This document shows, piece after piece, positions 45,039-56,092 of a stretch of DNA of 64,000 nt. Made by a program: the position numbers and the translations under genes. Source of the DNA: Panorpa germanica (Eukaryota; Arthropoda; Insecta; Mecoptera; Panorpidae); contig OY783208.1 in the NCBI GenBank assembly GCA_963678705.1, forward strand, positions 22,222,207 through 22,286,206, written 5' to 3'. The number at the start of each line of letters is the position of its first letter. The first letter of the stretch is position 1. Under the pieces are notes generated by a model. That model did not search any database, was not told where the DNA came from, and worked only from the letters and a program-made list of their open reading frames with translations.

Positions 45039-46340
45039 ATGGACGCTTGCAAATCTCAACAAATGAAGCTAGAAGTTGATTTGGCTTTAAATAAACGAGT
45101 AGAAACAGCAAGTGTAAACGAAGACATCAAAATAAAAATAGAAGATGAAAGCATCGTCAAAGAAGACACGTTATGCGATGAAATAAAAACAGTAATAAAA
45201 GAAGAACTAGATGTTAGTTCATACGAAACTTCAACTTTACTACGCAAAACTGACTACATCATTGAGTTCGAAGTTTGTGTTGAAAATTGCGATGAGCCTC
45301 TGAATAATGAACAACTGCAAATTGTAGCACCGAATTCGTATATCTGTGATATATGTAACAAATTGTTTGACAACAAGCCAAACATCAAAAAACATTTGCG
45401 AAGTCATTTCACAAAAAACGTACATTCATGTTATATGTGCAATAAATTATTTGAACATTTATCCAGTTTAAAACGACATGAAAACTCACATTTAGGTTTA
45501 AAACCATTTTCTTGCGATGAATGTAATAAAACATTCAGTCGTTTATCGGATGTGAAACGACACAAAAACACACATTTAGGTTTCAAACTATTTTCCTGCG
45601 ATGAATGTAATATAATGTTTAGTCGTTTGTCAAATTTGAAACGACACAAGAACATACATTCAGGTTTAAAACCATTTTCTTGCGGAGAATGCAGTAAAAC
45701 ATTTACTTTTAAATCGGGTTTGGAACGACACAAAAACACACATATAGGTTTAAAACTATATTCTTGCGATGAATGTAATAAAACATTTAGTTGCTCATCA
45801 AGTTTGTCAGTACATACCAAGGCACATATTAGTTCAAAACGATTAACTTGTGGAGAATGTAATAAAACATTTAGCCATTCAGCAAGTTTAAAACTACATC
45901 AAATCACACATTCAGATTTGAAACCATTTTCTTGTGATCAATGTGACAAAATGTTTAATCAATTAGTGCATTTAAAACGACATAAAAACATACACTTAGG
46001 TTTAAAACCGTTTTCTTGCGATGAATGTAATAAAAGGTTTATTCAATCATCTGATTTAAAACGACACAAGAACTCGCATTTAGGTATAAAACCATATTCT
46101 TGTGACGGATGCTCCAAAACGTTTAGTCATTCATCGCATTTAAAACGACATAAAAATACACATGTAGGTGTGAAACCGTTTTCTTGTGATGTATGTAATA
46201 AAACGTTTAGTCAGTCATATACTTTAAAACTACATAAAAACGCACATTTAGGTATAAAACCATTTTCTTGCAACGAATGCATTAAAACGTTTAGTTGTTT
46301 GTCTGATTTAAAGCGACATAACAAAGTTCATTTAGATTAA
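45039..46340 (+). CDS. Zinc-finger gene B: C2H2 protein with 12 fingers, 433 aa
   Basis: The start at MDACKSQQMKLEVD is chosen because the paralogues begin at the same place; an upstream in-frame ATG (45,024) would add only MFCVI and lies next to the splice acceptor. The acidic tail contains VIKEELD and the shared FEVCVENCDEPLNNEQLQ block. Twelve C2H2 fingers follow, all with complete Cys and His pairs, from YICDICNKLF to FSCNECIKTF. The helix residues that read DNA differ from finger to finger (for example RLSDVKR, FKSGLER, QSSDLKR) while the framework is constant. Linkers are LGLKPF-like. It is the most diverged of the intact members. Confidence 0.92.
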   Translation: MDACKSQQMKLEVDLALNKRVETASVNEDIKIKIEDESIVKEDTLCDEIKTVIKEELDVSSYETSTLLRKTDYIIEFEVCVENCDEPLNNEQLQIVAPNSYICDICNKLFDNKPNIKKHLRSHFTKNVHSCYMCNKLFEHLSSLKRHENSHLGLKPFSCDECNKTFSRLSDVKRHKNTHLGFKLFSCDECNIMFSRLSNLKRHKNIHSGLKPFSCGECSKTFTFKSGLERHKNTHIGLKLYSCDECNKTFSCSSSLSVHTKAHISSKRLTCGECNKTFSHSASLKLHQITHSDLKPFSCDQCDKMFNQLVHLKRHKNIHLGLKPFSCDECNKRFIQSSDLKRHKNSHLGIKPYSCDGCSKTFSHSSHLKRHKNTHVGVKPFSCDVCNKTFSQSYTLKLHKNAHLGIKPFSCNECIKTFSCLSDLKRHNKVHLD

Positions 46341-46565
46341 ATTGTCCAGGTGTGTTCGGTTTACGTTTCGTAATACTTACCATAATTTATATTTTCAGAG
46401 ATTTATTACGAAATTAATATTAATAAATTTTTAATTAGGCATCATTTCGTTCACTACGTCTACTTTTATATAATTGATTTAAGTTGAATAAAATAATTTG
46501 TAATTTTATTTTAATTTATAAATCTGTTTCTTATTTGAATATATGAATTTTTTACCTTTTTTTAA

Positions 46566-47186
46566 TGGGCTTGTGTCCTATTATATTATTTAGTGGTAGA
46601 TTTTTCAATTGTTGGTTGAAATTGATGTTAATAAATGTGTATTGGCGTATCTATTTTATTAAATATCTAAATGTTGGAGATATAGCAATTAAAAGTTTGA
46701 ATTGTAGTTTTAGCGCTAGAAATGGTCGACCATATTTGTATGACGTGAAATGCATTTTAACGTCAGTTATATGTTGAATAGGTCAGTGCTGTGGTAATAT
46801 TTTGAAGCTGTTGGTAGTCGAATAATCAAGTCAAATCAAACAATAATCAGTTTTTATTTTTTTTAACCCTGCTAAGGCAGACATAATATTGAAATTTTAT
46901 TGTTCCTTGAAATAGATTTAAATAAAGTTTTGATATTTTGAAATACATATAGCAGAGATTTATGAGCTGTAAGGTTGGCAGTGGTTGTGATATCACATGC
47001 ATTTGGAATGTGTACAACGTTGAATCCCTTTAATAATTAAAGAGACAAAATGACTTTTTAAATTGTTAATATCTCCTAATATATAAGGAGTTATTTACTA
47101 ATAATTGAACATTTGAGGTTCTAGTAATTCACTTTATCAATATATAATACACTTTTATAGAAATTAAGACATAAGACACAAGTCCA
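46566..47186 (+). mobile_element. MITE-1 copy at the left border of the C/D duplication
   Basis: Both ends are present (GGGCTTGTGTCCTATT and AGACACAAGTCC). The same 3' substitution (AAGTCC for AAGCCC) is found in the copy at 50,132-50,764, showing that the two descend from one copy by the tandem duplication. Confidence 0.85.
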
Positions 47187-47470
47187 TTGTCCTTAACATG
47201 GACAGTCAAATTCATATTTAATTTAAAAAGTTATCTTTCTCCTCTTGCTATTGCTAGTTATAGTAATGGGCATTCCTTATAATATTCTCAATATATTGAC
47301 TTGACTATTTTAAACACAAAGTAAATAATCACTTGAAAATATTTTAATACAGCAAAATAAAACTGAAACAGTTTTGCATCATATGTTATATTCAAAAAAA
47401 CCGCTAAAACATTAGACACAGCAAAAAATCAATTAAAGCATTTACGACTCGGCATTTTGACATTCATTGT

Positions 47471-47490
47471 GACAGCTGATAGAAAAGGTT
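47471..47490 (+). promoter_or_regulatory. Conserved upstream element of zinc-finger gene C
   Basis: GACAGCTGATAGAAAAGGTT, 379 bp before the start codon and identical to that of gene D at 51,051. It follows a shared TTTACGACTCGGCATTTTGA block, parts of which recur before gene G. Confidence 0.5.
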
Positions 47491-47868
47491 CACGAGTTAA
47501 AAAAGTAAAAAAATTATTAAAATTACATTTCTCCAGTTAATATTTTACGAAAATAAACCATAGTTAATATTTAGGAATATTGTAAATTGAAATATAAAGG
47601 CATTTTAATATTTTATGATTACTTCAAATGTTTGAAATATATGTTTATGAAGTAAACATAAACTCATCATTAAAATGGTTTAAAAACGTTAACTTAATTT
47701 ATTTTCTCGGTATTTTACAATTCACTATTACAGAAAAGTTTTTACATTAATTCAACTTATTAAGTAATGTATATCTTTTAAACATTAAAGCTTCAATTAA
47801 GATGGCTCATATTTTTTATAATCCTAATATCTTTCTGTTTTAGTAACCTTAAAGATTATTGTGTCATA

Positions 47869-49230
47869 ATGGTTGATTCCAAATCTCAACAAGTAAAACT
47901 AGAAATTGATGTACGATTAAATGAACCAGCAGAAACAGCAAATGTTAACGAAGATATCAACGTAGAAATAAAAGGGGAAGAAGTCGATAAAAAACCAACA
48001 CAATGTGATGAAGTAAAAACGGAAATTAAAGAAGAACCAAACGAAGAACAGAATACTAACTACATCATTGAGTTCGAAGTTCGTGTTGAAAATCGCGATG
48101 AACCTGTGGATAATGAACAACTACAAAATATAGCTCCGAATTCTTATATCTGTGAAGCATGTAACAAATTGTTTGACAATAAGCCAGAAATCAAAAAACA
48201 TTTGCGAATACATTCCACAAAGAAAACACATTCTTGTAATAAGTGTAATAAACTATTTCAACATTTATCCAGTTTAAAACGACATGAAAACACACATTTA
48301 GGTTTTAAACCATTTTCTTGCGATGAATGCAATAAAACGTTTAGTTGCTTATCAAGTTTAACAGTACATAAGAAGACACATTTAGGTTTAAAACCATTTT
48401 CTTGCAAAGAATGTAATAAAACGTTCAGTCGGTTATCACATTTAAAATTACATAAGAACACACATTCAGGTTTAAAACCGTTTTCTTGCGGAGAATGTGA
48501 TAAAACGTTTAGTCAATCATCGCATTTGAAACTACATAAAAATATACATTCAGGTTTCAAACCAGTTTCTTGCGACGAATGCAATAAAACGTTTAGTCGC
48601 TCATCGTACTTAAAAGTACATAAGAACACACACTCGGGTGTAAAACCATTTTCCTGCGATGAATGTGGAAAATCGTTTAGTCAATCATCGCATTTAAAAC
48701 TGCATAAAAATATTCATTCAGGATTAAAACCATTTTCTTGCGATGAATGTAATAAAACGTTCAGTCAAGCATCTCATTTAAAACTACATGAAAACACACA
48801 TTTAGGTTTAAAACCGTTTTCTTGCGATGAATGTAGTAAAACATTTAGTCATTCATATACCTTAAAACTACATAAAAACACACATCTAGGAGTAAAACTA
48901 TTTTCTTGTGATGAATGTTTTAAAACATTTAGCCAAGCGTCACATTTTAAGCAACATAGAAATAAACATTTAGGTTTGAAACCATTTTCTTGTGATGAAT
49001 GTAGTAAAACGTTTGGTCAATTGTCACATTTGAAAGAACATAAAAACACACATTTGGGTTTGAAGCCTTTTTCTTGTGACCAGTGTAATAGAACGTTTGG
49101 AAAATCTTCGCACTTGAAGCAACATAAAAACACACATTTAATTATAAAACCATTTTCTTGCGAGGATTGTATTAAAACATTTAATTGTTCATCCGATTTA
49201 AGACGACATAAAAAAATTCATTTAGATTAA
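47869..49230 (+). CDS. Zinc-finger gene C: C2H2 protein with 13 fingers, 453 aa
   Basis: The ATG follows the acceptor CTTTCTGTTTTAG by 26 bases. The tail has MVDSKSQQVKLEIDVRLNEP, EIKEEPNEEQ and FEVRVENRDEPVDNEQ. Thirteen intact fingers follow: YICEACNKLF and HSCNKCNKLF are the two family-specific leading fingers; the next eleven are FSCDECNKTF-type with varied helices (SSHLKLH, SSYLKVH, ASHFKQH). Linkers are HLGLKPF or HSGLKPF. It is the tandem twin of gene D: fingers at both ends match closely, while the middle differs by finger rearrangement. Confidence 0.93.
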   Translation: MVDSKSQQVKLEIDVRLNEPAETANVNEDINVEIKGEEVDKKPTQCDEVKTEIKEEPNEEQNTNYIIEFEVRVENRDEPVDNEQLQNIAPNSYICEACNKLFDNKPEIKKHLRIHSTKKTHSCNKCNKLFQHLSSLKRHENTHLGFKPFSCDECNKTFSCLSSLTVHKKTHLGLKPFSCKECNKTFSRLSHLKLHKNTHSGLKPFSCGECDKTFSQSSHLKLHKNIHSGFKPVSCDECNKTFSRSSYLKVHKNTHSGVKPFSCDECGKSFSQSSHLKLHKNIHSGLKPFSCDECNKTFSQASHLKLHENTHLGLKPFSCDECSKTFSHSYTLKLHKNTHLGVKLFSCDECFKTFSQASHFKQHRNKHLGLKPFSCDECSKTFGQLSHLKEHKNTHLGLKPFSCDQCNRTFGKSSHLKQHKNTHLIIKPFSCEDCIKTFNCSSDLRRHKKIHLD

Positions 49231-49539
49231 AATGTCAGCGTGTGTTTAGTTTACATTATTTAAATTTAACCGTAGTTTATATTTCCAGGATTATTACTTA
49301 TTAAGAAAAATATGACAAATTATATTATATTGAATTTTATTAAATAAATAATTTAATGAACCTATATTGCCAATGTTAGTTTTATATAATTGATTTCCAT
49401 AAATTTAATGAAATAATTTGTAGTTTCATTTTAAATTGAAATATATTTTAATACCTTAAATTAATTATTTTTAATTTAATGGTAATCTTTTATTTGAATT
49501 CAATTTTGAACAGAATGTACTGTTTAATCTTAACAATAA

Positions 49540-49996
49540 GGCCCTCCGCACACGAGGCGACTGGTTGCAAACCTTAGCCCCGAATCTATCCGAAGCGAAT
49601 GTGATTACAACTGTGTTGTTAGTGAGAGATCGAACGTCTATGCGAGTGAAATAAAACACGAAGCAATTCACAAGAGTCTGCTGATTGCAAACTAAACGCG
49701 AAACGAAGTATTCAACGAAAACGAGCACGAGCTATGTATTGTGACTCTATAGAATTTTTAACAATAGCAAAACAGGGGATTCTGTTGTGTTATATTTATT
49801 ATGTATGTATGTATTTAAATACTTTTCAATAGTATTCGTAAACATCTCTGTTGATGATTTCATCATCAAAAGCATGAAACCAACAATACCCTGCGACCAA
49901 GAAATCTAGCCGCTGAATATATGCTCAAAATTAGTTTAGTTACGTTACACTTTTGTTCTTTTACTAGCAACACAGTTGCGTCGTGTACTGAGGGCC
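49540..49996. mobile_element. Harbinger-like fold-back MITE, internally deleted copy
   Basis: The ends GGCCCTCCGCACACGA and, inverted, GGCCCTCAGTACACGACG are flanked by TAA on both sides (49,537-49,539 and 49,997-49,999). The right arm has lost about 77 bp relative to the twin at 53,124-53,657. The position relative to gene C is the same as the twin's to gene D, so the insertion predates the duplication. Confidence 0.85.
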
Positions 49997-50131
49997 TAAC
50001 TTTTCTATTTCTTTAAAAGAAAAAGGAAAAATAGTAAGTTTCATCTTGTGGTGGATGTGTCATGATGAAACCCATGTAATGGACAAGCTCTAAAGACGTT
50101 TCATTAGTTTTCAGGGTCGTAAATCCTTAGA

Positions 50132-50764
50132 AATAGGCTTGTGTCCTCATTTTTTAGAGGTCGATTTGTCAATTGTTGATTGAAATTGATGTTAATAAAT
50201 GTGTATTGGCGTGTCTATTTTATTAAATATCTAAATGTTGACGGAGATATACTAATTAAAAAATTGAGTAGTTTTAAAACTCATTAGCGCTAGAAATGGT
50301 CGGCCATTTGTATGACGTGAAATGCATTTTAACGTCAGTTATATGTTGAGTAGGTCAGTGCTGTGGCAATATTTTGTAGCTGTTGGTAGTCGAATAATCA
50401 AGTCAAAGAATAATCAGTTTTTATTTTATTGAGCCCTGCTAAGGCAGACATAATATTGGAATTATATTGTTCCTTGAAATAGCTGTAAATAATATTTGAT
50501 ATATAAATACATATAGCAGAGATTTATGAGCTGTAAGGTTGGTAACCTTACACAAGGATTGTGATGTCACATGCATTTGGAATGTGTACAACGTTGAATC
50601 CCTTTAACAATTAAAGAGACAAAAAAACAAGAGACTTTTTTATTTGTTAATATCTCTTACATATAAGGAGTTATTAACAAATAACTAAACTTTTGAGGTT
50701 CTTGTAACCCACTTTGTCAATATATAGTACACTTTTATAGAAATTAAGACATAAGACACAAGTC
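50132..50764 (+). mobile_element. MITE-1 copy at the junction of the C and D units
   Basis: Left end GGCTTGTGTCCTCATT, right end AGACACAAGTCC. Its 5' part continues the 3' flank of gene C and its 3' part leads into the 5' flank of gene D, as expected if crossing-over inside MITE-1 sequence created the tandem duplication. Confidence 0.85.
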
Positions 50765-51050
50765 CATTGTCCTTAACATGGACAGTCAAATTCATATTTA
50801 ATTTAAAAAGTTATCTTTCTCCTCTTGCTATTGCTAGTTATAGTAATAGACATTCTTTATAATATTCTCAACCTATTTTCTCGACTATTTTAAACACAAA
50901 GTAAATAATCACTTAAAATATTTTAATACAGCAAAATAATACTGAAATCAGTTTTGTATTATATTTTATATTCAAAAAAACCGCTAAAACATTAGCCACA
51001 GCAAAAAATCAATTAAAGCATTTACGACTCGGCATTTTGACATTCATTGT

Positions 51051-51070
51051 GACAGCTGATAGAAAAGGTT
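51051..51070 (+). promoter_or_regulatory. Conserved upstream element of zinc-finger gene D
   Basis: Identical 20-bp element to that of gene C, 383 bp before the start codon. Confidence 0.5.
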
Positions 51071-51452
51071 CACGAGATAGAAAAAGTTAAAATATTATTA
51101 AAATTACATTTCTCCAGTTAATATTTTACGAAAATAAACCATAGTTAATATTTAGGAATATTGTAAATTGAAATATAAAGGCATTTTAATATTTTATGGT
51201 TACTTCAAATGTTTGAAATATATGTTTATGAAGTAAACATAAACTATTAATTAAAATGGTTTAAAAACGTTAACTTAATTTATTTTCTCTGTATTTTAAA
51301 ATTCACTAATTTATTGCAGAAAAGTTTTGACTAATTTAACTTAATAAGTAATGTGTTTCTTTTATATAATAAGCATCCAATTAGCATGGCTCATATTATT
51401 TATATTCCTAATATCTTTCTGTTTTAGTAACCTTAAAGATTATTGTGTCATA

Positions 51453-52814
51453 ATGGTTGATTCCAAATCTCAACAAGTAAAACTAGAAATTGATGTACGA
51501 TTAAATGAACCAGCAGAAACAGCAAATGTTAACGAAGATATCAACGTAGAAATAAAAGTGGAACAAGTTGATAAAAAAGCTACACATTGTGATGAAATAA
51601 AAACAGAAATTAAGAAAGAACCAAATGAAGAACAGAATACTAACTACATCATTGAGTTCGAAGTTCGTGTTGAAAATCGCGATGAACCTCTGGATAATGA
51701 ACAACTACAAAATATAGCTCCGAATTCTTATATCTGTGAAGCATGTAACAAATTGTTTGACAATAAGCCAGAAATCAAAAAACATTTGCGAATACATTCC
51801 ACAAAGAAAATACATTCTTGTAATAAGTGTAATAAACTATTTCAACATTTATCCAGTTTAAAACGACATGAAAACACACATTTAGGTTTTAAACCATTTT
51901 CTTGCAAAGAATGTGATAAAACGTTCAGTCAATTATCATATTTAAAGCAACATAAAAACACACATTCAGGTTTAAAACCATTTTCTTGCGACGTTTGTAA
52001 TAAGACGTTTAGTCATTTATCAAATTTAAAACAACATAAGAACACACATTCAGGTTTAAAACCGTTTTCTTGCGGAGAATGTGATAAAACGTTCAATCAA
52101 GCATCTCATTTAAAACTACATAAAAACTCACATTTAGGTTTTAAACCATTTTCTTGCGATGAATGTGATAAAGCGTATAGTTTACCTTGGAATTTAAAAT
52201 TACATAAAAACACACATTTAGGTTTAAAACCATTTTCTTGCAAAGAATGTAATAAAACGTTCAGTCGGTTATCATTTTTAAAATTACATAAGAACACACA
52301 TTCAGGTTTAAAACCGTTTTCTTGCGGAGAATGTGATAAAACGTTTAGTCAATCATCGCATTTGAAACTACATAAAAATATACATTCAGGTTTCAAACCA
52401 GTTTCTTGCGACGAATGCAATAAAACATTTAGTCGCTCATCGTATTTAAAAGTACATAAGAACACACACTCGGGTGTAAAACCATTTTCCTGCGATGAAT
52501 GTGGTAAATCGTTCAGTCAATCATCAAATTTAAAACAACATAAAAACAAACATTCAGGATTAAAACTATTTTCTTGTGATGAATGTAGTAAAACGTTTGG
52601 TCAATTGTCACATTTGAAAAAACATAAAAACACACATTTAGGTTTGAAGCCTTTTTCTTGTGACCAATGTAATAGAACGTTTGAAAAATCTTCGCAGTTG
52701 AAGCAACACAAAAACACACATTTAGTTATAAAACCATTTTCTTGCAAGGATTGTAGTAAAACATTTAATTGTTCATCCGATTTAAGACGACATCAAAAAA
52801 TTCATTTAGATTAA
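51453..52814 (+). CDS. Zinc-finger gene D: C2H2 protein with 13 fingers, 453 aa
   Basis: The start is set at MVDSKSQQ, matching gene C. The longer in-frame opening from 51,351 runs through the intron and its acceptor and is unlikely to be translated. The acidic tail differs from C by few residues (EIKKEPNEEQ). Fingers 1-2 and the last three or four are nearly identical to those of C. Fingers 3-7 differ and include an atypical FSCDECDKAYSLPWNLKLH. The total, thirteen, equals C despite the different order, pointing to exchange or gain and loss of finger units. A poly(A) signal candidate AATAAA lies near 52,930. Confidence 0.93.
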   Translation: MVDSKSQQVKLEIDVRLNEPAETANVNEDINVEIKVEQVDKKATHCDEIKTEIKKEPNEEQNTNYIIEFEVRVENRDEPLDNEQLQNIAPNSYICEACNKLFDNKPEIKKHLRIHSTKKIHSCNKCNKLFQHLSSLKRHENTHLGFKPFSCKECDKTFSQLSYLKQHKNTHSGLKPFSCDVCNKTFSHLSNLKQHKNTHSGLKPFSCGECDKTFNQASHLKLHKNSHLGFKPFSCDECDKAYSLPWNLKLHKNTHLGLKPFSCKECNKTFSRLSFLKLHKNTHSGLKPFSCGECDKTFSQSSHLKLHKNIHSGFKPVSCDECNKTFSRSSYLKVHKNTHSGVKPFSCDECGKSFSQSSNLKQHKNKHSGLKLFSCDECSKTFGQLSHLKKHKNTHLGLKPFSCDQCNRTFEKSSQLKQHKNTHLVIKPFSCKDCSKTFNCSSDLRRHQKIHLD

Positions 52815-53123
52815 AATGTCAGCGTGTGTTTAGTTTACATTATTTAAATTTAACCGTAGTTTATATTTCCAGGATTATTACTTATTAAGAAAAATATGAC
52901 AAATTATATTATATTGAATTTTATTAAATAAATAATTTAATGGATCTATATTGCCAATGTTAGTTTTATATAATTGATTTCCATAAATTTAATGAAATAA
53001 TTTGTAGTTTCATTTTAAATTGAAATATATTTTAATACCTTAAATTAATTATTTTTAATTTAATGGTAATCTTTTATTTGAATTCAATTTTGAACAGAAT
53101 GTACTGTTTAATCTTAACAATAA

Positions 53124-53657
53124 GGCCCTCCGCACACGAGGCGACTGGTTGCAAACCTTAGCCCCGAATCTATCCGAAGCGAATGTGATTACAGCTGTGT
53201 TGTTAGTGAGAGATCGAACGTCTATGCGAGTGAAATAAAACACGAAGAAAGACACAAGAGTCTGCTGATTGCAAACTAAACGCGAAACGAAGTATTCAAC
53301 GAAAACGAGCACGAGCTATGTATTGTGACTCTATAGAATTTTTAACAATAGCAAAACAGGGAATTCTGTTGTATTATATTTAATATGTATGTATGTATTT
53401 AAATACTTTTCAATAGTATTCGTAAACATCTCTGTTGATGATGTCATGAAACCAGCAATGCCCTGCGACCGAGAAATCTAGTCGCTGAATATATGCTCAA
53501 AATCAGTTTGAAATTAGTTTAGTTACGTTCGTGTCGTGTATTTTATCTCACTCGTATACACGTTCGTTCTTTTACTAACAACACCGTTGTAATCACATTC
53601 GGTTCGGGCAGATTCGGGGCTAAGGTTTGCAACCGGTCGCGTCGTGTACTGAGGGCC
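53124..53657. mobile_element. Harbinger-like fold-back MITE, complete copy
   Basis: Arms of about 120 bp are inverted: GGCCCTCCGCACACGAGGCG, with TTGCAAACC and CGAATCTATCCGAAGCGAA blocks, against the mirror at 53,540-53,657. TAA flanks both sides. The 3-bp TWA duplication and GGCC-type ends fit PIF/Harbinger. No coding sequence is present. Confidence 0.85.
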
Positions 53658-53797
53658 TAAATTTTCTATTTCATTAAAAGAAATAGGAAAAATAGTAAGT
53701 TTCATCTTGTGGTGGATGTGTCATGGTGAAACCCATGTTATGGACAAGCTCTAAAGACGTCTCATTAGTTTTCAGGGTCGTAAATCCTTAGAAATAG

Positions 53798-53957
53798 GCT
53801 GGTGTCCTCATTTTTTAGAGGTCGATTTGTCAATTGTTGATTGAAATTGATGTTAATAAATGTGTATTGGCGTGTCTATTTTATTAAATATCTAAATGTT
53901 GACGGAGATATAGGAATTAAAAATTTGAATTGTAGTTTTAGCGCTAGAAATGGTTGG
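53798..53957 (+). mobile_element. MITE-1 5' fragment at the right border of the C/D duplication
   Basis: It begins like the copy at 50,132 and after 160 bp, at AGAAATGGTTGGACATAAAG, joins unrelated sequence, which marks the end of the duplicated unit. Confidence 0.8.
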
Positions 53958-54631
53958 ACATAAAGATATTTCAGTTTTCTTTATTTTAAATGGGTTTTGT
54001 GGTTCGAGGACGGAGTATTTCTGTGCTGTTGTATAAATAGTTTTAGCGGGATTTATGAACTTGAATATTTATACGACTGATATAAACTATATTTTATTGT
54101 AATACAATATCTTTTTTCAAAATATTTTTTAATTTATGTGCAAACCTCTCAATAAAATTGAACTTCACAAGTCCATTAACAGAGTAATTTTTATCTCTCT
54201 AATCATTAAGCCAAGAAACATATTTTTCAAATGCTTTCAATATTTGCCGTCATGTCCGTTTAATTAATTATTACTAAAATTTGTTGTTTTTATTATTAAA
54301 TAATGTTTTAAGCATAATGAAGGCTTGGCAGTTACAATTCGTAATGTTTGTGCAAATTATGGTGCAAACTGTGATTTAAATTAAGCGACTGTGAAGAAAT
54401 TAATTAAGAAATTCAAGGAAACTGGATGAGTTAGTGATCTGAGACACTTTGACCGTCGTTTAACACAAAACATCGAAGCAGTTTGTAAAAGTGATGCGAA
54501 AAGTCCAGACCGTGGTCAAGAATTGGACATATTGGATGTTCCACAATTGCGGCACAAGAGCGCATAATGCGGCATTGATTGTTCCAAGTACAGCAGTACA
54601 GCGCACGCAAAAGTTCTGGTCTCGCATGATG
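53958..54631 (+). pseudogene. Decayed transposase N-terminus, mariner/Tc-like
   Basis: The plus strand reads ATVKKLIKKFKETG, then stop, then VSDLRHFDRRLTQNIEAVCK and so on. This resembles the helix-turn-helix region before Tc/mariner-related transposases of insects. In-frame stops are frequent. A second copy is at 58,495-59,190 in the same orientation, on the other side of gene E. Confidence 0.55.
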
Positions 54632-55091
54632 CCCAGTAAACAATTAGGTGAAGTTTCTATCACTATTGCACTTCAATTATAGTTCGCATCAACTTTATCT
54701 TCGTTAGTACCCAGTAAACATTTTGGAGTCACTTTGACATCATATTGAAGATGCGTCATGATTTTTTTGTCATAAAAGAGTTTATTTATAGTTCAGTTTC
54801 TCACATTTTTTCATATAAAATGTCTACTTTATCGGCTACAGTTGGCGGAATTACTTCACCTGTCGGAATACAAATGAAGATAAAGTTGATGCGAACTATA
54901 ATTGAAGTGAAATAGTGAGAGAAGCGTCACTAAATAGGGCACTTCACCAAATTGTTTACTGGGTATTTCGACATTTGTAACCGATAAAATAGACATTTCA
55001 TATAAACGAATGTGAGGAACTGAACTCTTTCATGGCAAAAGAATCATACGCATCTTCAGTATGATAGAGTGACTCCAAAATATTTACTGCG
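54632..55091. mobile_element. Nested pair of CCCAGTAAACA MITEs
   Basis: Two inverted-repeat pairs are interleaved. GCCCAGTAAACAATTAGGTG at 54,631 pairs with CACCAAATTGTTTACTGGG ending at 54,963. CCAGTAAACATTTTGGAGTC at 54,710 pairs with GACTCCAAAATATTTACTGC ending at 55,090. These are the same family as at 6,251 and 11,028. Confidence 0.75.
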
Positions 55092-55112
55092 TGTCTCAAT
55101 TGATACCAACTA

Positions 55113-55256
55113 ATGGGTTTGTGTCCTATCTCTTAATTTCTATAAAAGTGTACTATATATTGATAAAGTGGGTTACTAGAACCTTAAATGTACAATTATT
55201 TTTTAATAACTTTATATATGTTAAGAGATATTAACAATTAAAAAACTCATTTTGTC
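55113..55256 (-). mobile_element. MITE-1 3' fragment, inverted
   Basis: Starts at GGGTTTGTGTCCTATCTC and breaks off after CTCATTTTGTC. Confidence 0.8.
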
Positions 55257-56092
55257 CTTATTTATTTTTATTATTTAAACTTCTTTACTTTATATTTTAT
55301 CTGATTTTTAAAACGTTATTTCCCAGCGCCACCTAATTTAAATATAAGACGTAAATTAGGAAAGCAGCTAATAAAATAATGAACATTAATAACAAAAAAA
55401 GGCAAAACAGTTAAATATAACTATTGATTCGGTCTGAACTGTCTTACAGTTTGCCTTCAATACAAAGCGTACAAGTGTCTCAAAAACATTAATAAGAATA
55501 ATAATTATTTACCGGAATCTAGAGTTACGCGATGCACATTGGACATGGAAAGTTAAGGTATATTACTGACATGATAAAAAAACAAACACACATTTAAAAA
55601 AAATATATTAATAAAATAAAGTTTAACAAAAAAAGAATCTTAAAATTACATTTAACAGAGTTACCAATTAGTTTATCGTGAATTTATTCGGGCTCTCCGA
55701 GAGAATGTCAAAGTGTCAGAAATTTATGTTTTAACTACCTTTTTACAATTATTAAGGTACTTAAACTGCACTTGAATTTTTAAAGTGTGGTTATTGAGTT
55801 TTGAAATAAGTCTGTACCCTTTTGTTGGACTCGAACCTATATATATACCCCCTAACCCTCTGCAGATCTACATCATTCCTCATATATAGATAAATTATTA
55901 TTTTACATCTAAAGATGTAGTACAAACCATTAACAGAATTAACTAAGAAGAAAAGGATGTCCCTTACCACATAACATCGGTTCAGGGTCCTTTGTCTTCC
56001 TACCAATGTTTATTAAATAAGCTTCATAGAGTAAAACTAATACAAATATAAACACAAGTTGAGTTAGGAAATGTAAAAACAACTTACTCAAC
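55257..56092. other. Gene-free stretch downstream of zinc-finger gene E
   Basis: AT-rich, with short open frames only. No repeat or gene was recognised. It presumably includes the 3' UTR of gene E. Confidence 0.4.

Noticed and set aside
51351..51452. N-terminal extension of gene D, giving a hydrophobic leader (and the similar one of F)
   Set aside because: It spans the splice acceptor and matches intronic sequence before gene C; the paralogues start at MVDSKSQQ or MEDSKSQQ.
55791..56006. 71-residue minus-strand frame
   Set aside because: AT-rich, no motif, no codon bias; probably chance.
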